Assembly (NCBI RefSeq): GCF_011762025.1
Contig: NZ_JAASQR010000004.1
Span: 62,001-126,000, forward strand
Direction of reading: 5' to 3'
Source: Sphingobium vermicomposti
GTDB lineage: Bacteria; Pseudomonadota; Alphaproteobacteria; Sphingomonadales; Sphingomonadaceae
DNA: 64,000 nt
The notes under the pieces were generated by a model. It saw only the letters and a list, made by a program, of their open reading frames with translations. It did no database searches and was not told the origin of the DNA. The translations under genes and the position numbers were made by a program. Positions 62,254 through 64,000 of the stretch are shown one piece after another (the stretch's first letter is position 1; the number at the start of each line of letters is the position of its first letter).

Positions 62254-63054
62254 ATGATGAACGTCACGGACATCGGCATGACTTTCGTCAAATGCACCCG
62301 GTTCTTGGCGGTGGACGCCGTGCGTCTTGAATTGCACGGGTTGGCGGGGGACCGGGAGTTCATCTTGGTGGATCGTCATGGCGGACTCATGCCCGCCCAC
62401 CATCACGGGTTATTCTCAATGCTTTCCTTCCGGTTTGACCCGGCCAGCGAACGACTGGTGCTCACTTTTCCAGGCGGACGGGTAGTTGAGGGAAGCGGAG
62501 CGGCGGTGGGTGGGGCCATGGCGCTCGATTATCTGGGAATGCGCACGATCGATGTCCGCGCTGTTGAAGGGGATTGGGATCGGCTGCTTACCAAACATGC
62601 GGGCAGACCCGTGCGCATGGTGCGCAGCGTACGAGCGGGCGGCGGGATAGATGTGCTGCCAGTGACCTTCTTCACGACCGGATCGCTGCGCGCATTGTCC
62701 GAACGGATGGGCGGTCATATCGACCCTCGACGGTTCCGGGCGAATTTCGTCATCGATCATGATCAACCCTTTGCCGAGGACGATTGGGATCGCCGCCTGC
62801 TGCGAATAGGGGAAGCCCTGTTGCGCGTCCGCAGTCCTGTGCCGCGCTGCGCCGTAACACATGTTCACCCGGACAGCGGCGCGAACGACGCGGCGATCGT
62901 TCCTATCTTGGGTAAATTTCGGGAGAGAGCCCGCCTGCCTGACGGGCTGATGCCAAGCTACGCCACCCCCGGTTTTGCCTCCTATGCCGAGGTGCTGGAG
63001 CCCGGCACGGTGCGGCGCGGAGACGAGGCGCGGCTGATCGACGCAATCGATTGA
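62254..63054 (+). CDS. MOSC domain protein, mARC/YcbX-like molybdenum cofactor enzyme
   Basis: A 266-residue protein with an N-terminal MOSC_N beta-barrel (GLAGDREFILVD near 29-40) and a MOSC domain. Cys199 in PVPRCAVTHVHPDSG matches the conserved Cys that binds molybdenum in mARC and YcbX (RCxxTxVxPxxG pattern). These enzymes reduce N-hydroxylated or N-oxide compounds using a ferredoxin or flavodoxin-type electron donor. The next gene is an FNR-type reductase, which could be that donor. Start ATG follows GGAGGG at a slightly long spacing. Confidence 0.82.
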   Translation: MMNVTDIGMTFVKCTRFLAVDAVRLELHGLAGDREFILVDRHGGLMPAHHHGLFSMLSFRFDPASERLVLTFPGGRVVEGSGAAVGGAMALDYLGMRTIDVRAVEGDWDRLLTKHAGRPVRMVRSVRAGGGIDVLPVTFFTTGSLRALSERMGGHIDPRRFRANFVIDHDQPFAEDDWDRRLLRIGEALLRVRSPVPRCAVTHVHPDSGANDAAIVPILGKFRERARLPDGLMPSYATPGFASYAEVLEPGTVRRGDEARLIDAID

Positions 63055-63079
63055 CGCATCTGATTCTATTTGTTATAAG

Positions 63080-63096
63080 AACAACCGTTAATTAAT
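63080..63096 (+). promoter_or_regulatory. Region B operator candidate 6
   Basis: AACAACCGTTAATTAAT, an exact match to the consensus, in the 247-base gap between the MOSC gene and the reductase gene. Confidence 0.6.
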
Positions 63097-63301
63097 ATAA
63101 AGCTTTTGTAAGAGCCGCTTTCGTCCAGGGGCTGCATCAGGCCAGAATCGGGCAGGAAATCTTCTTTCGTCATCCTTGGCCGGGTCACGACGGGCGATGA
63201 GGGAGATCCGGTCCAGTGCGCCCAGCGTCTACTTGGCTCTGCCTGTGAAGCGGGATCATTGCACGGGCCGACTATCAGGTGAAATGCGAGGGTTGTTGAA
63301 A

Positions 63302-64000
63302 ATGACGGCTGGTAATCCGCACCTGGGCGAATCGAAACTCGATCTCGTCATTCTTTCTAAACGGATCGCTGCGGAAGGCGTGGCCGTGTTGGAGCTGGGA
63401 TCGGGCGATGGGTCCGATTTACCGGAATGGCAGCCGGGCGCACACATCGACCTGGAACTTGCCAGCGGGATGACCCGGCAATATTCGCTGTGCGGTTCGC
63501 CGACAGACAGAAAGCGCTGGACGATTGGCGTGCTCCGCGAACCTGAGGGTAGGGGCGGGAGTGCCTTCGTTCACGATGTGTTGAAGGAAGGTATGCAGGT
63601 CCATGTCGTTGGACCCCGCAACCTTTTCCAGTTGGAGCCGAGCCCGCGATATATCTTCATCGCGGGGGGCATCGGCATCACGCCGATCATTCCGATGATC
63701 GCCGCAGCGCAGGCGTCGGGTGCCGAATGGACGCTGGCCTATGGCGGTCGTTCGCGCGGATCGATGGCCTTTATGGATCAGTTGGCGACGAAGGGCACTG
63801 CTGTGTTGGTGCAGCCCTTCGACGAAGTGGGCCATATCGATCTGGCGTCGCTGCTCGACAATCCTGCGTCCGGCACGCTGGTCTATTGCTGCGGTCCCGA
63901 ACCGCTGCTCGCCGCAGTGGAAGCGAAATGCGAGGCGTGGTCTGGCGGGGCACTGCATCTGGAGCATTTTTCCGCCAAGCCAGTGGAAGCGCCCACCTTC
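63302..64000 (+). CDS. FNR-type oxidoreductase of phthalate dioxygenase reductase class (3' end cut by window)
   Basis: The frame opens at ATG 63302 and is still open at the last base, giving 233 residues. The flavin-binding barrel motif RQYSLCGSP near 59-67 and the NAD-binding AGGIGITPIIPM, then YCCGPEPLL near 200, are typical of VanB/phthalate dioxygenase reductases. Such proteins end with a plant-type [2Fe-2S] domain, which would lie beyond the window. It would pass electrons from NAD(P)H to a Rieske oxygenase or to the neighbouring MOSC enzyme. Confidence 0.9.
   Translation, partial: MTAGNPHLGESKLDLVILSKRIAAEGVAVLELGSGDGSDLPEWQPGAHIDLELASGMTRQYSLCGSPTDRKRWTIGVLREPEGRGGSAFVHDVLKEGMQVHVVGPRNLFQLEPSPRYIFIAGGIGITPIIPMIAAAQASGAEWTLAYGGRSRGSMAFMDQLATKGTAVLVQPFDEVGHIDLASLLDNPASGTLVYCCGPEPLLAAVEAKCEAWSGGALHLEHFSAKPVEAPTF

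Noticed and set aside
1-64000. Genomic-island or transposon borders.
   Set aside because: No transposase, integrase, tRNA gene or matching terminal repeats could be identified, although a catabolic cluster of this kind is often mobile.

Overview
The window looks like a chromosomal or plasmid catabolic region of a sphingomonad alphaproteobacterium (Sphingobium/Novosphingobium type). The indications are high GC, three TonB-dependent receptors with sphingomonad-style plug domains, many short-chain dehydrogenases (SDRs), split pntAA/pntAB/pntB genes and intergenic palindromes of the REP kind. No rRNA, tRNA, CRISPR array, transposase or integrase was recognised. Two genes run off the window: a flavoprotein at the left edge (minus strand) and a ferredoxin-type reductase at the right edge (plus strand).

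Region A (1 to about 38.6 kb) is a dense set of oxidative catabolism genes. It holds five FAD dehydrogenases of the 3-ketosteroid-dehydrogenase/fumarate-reductase superfamily, two GMC oxidoreductases, five SDRs (two with Ser in place of the catalytic Tyr), four VOC-fold proteins, a Rieske oxygenase, a Rieske ferredoxin, an aldo/keto reductase, an MFS transporter, two closely related TonB receptors, a LuxE/LuxC-like acid-reduction pair, two TetR regulators and the pnt transhydrogenase. A shared palindrome (TAANNGACNNNNGTCNNTTA and degenerate forms) recurs in nearly every promoter-bearing gap, including the one before pntAA. This suggests one regulon. The protein set fits import and stepwise dehydrogenation, hydroxylation and ring or side-chain processing of an alicyclic (terpenoid-, steroid- or cyclohexane-like) compound. 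The actual substrate cannot be read from the sequence.

Region B (about 38.7 to 64 kb) opens with a LysR regulator divergent from a glutathione-dependent formaldehyde dehydrogenase. It continues with a SurE-like protein, a beta-keto acid cleavage enzyme (BKACE), a TetR regulator and a long plus-strand run: hydantoinase/oxoprolinase subunits HyuA and HyuB, an amino acid permease, an SDR, a class III aminotransferase, two more SDRs and a membrane PQQ dehydrogenase. The end of the window has an acyl-CoA synthetase, a third TonB receptor, an NTF2-like protein, an SDR, an mARC/YcbX-type MOSC protein and the partial reductase. A second motif (AACAANCGTTNATTAAT) lies in front of at least five of these units, probably bound by the local TetR protein. 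The HyuAB, permease, aminotransferase and BKACE genes together suggest a route in which a cyclic amide is opened to an amino acid, transaminated to a beta-keto acid and cleaved with acetyl-CoA.

All calls come from reading the sequence. Starts were moved downstream of the longest open frame where a ribosome binding site, signal peptide or family N-terminus supported it. No similarity search was run.
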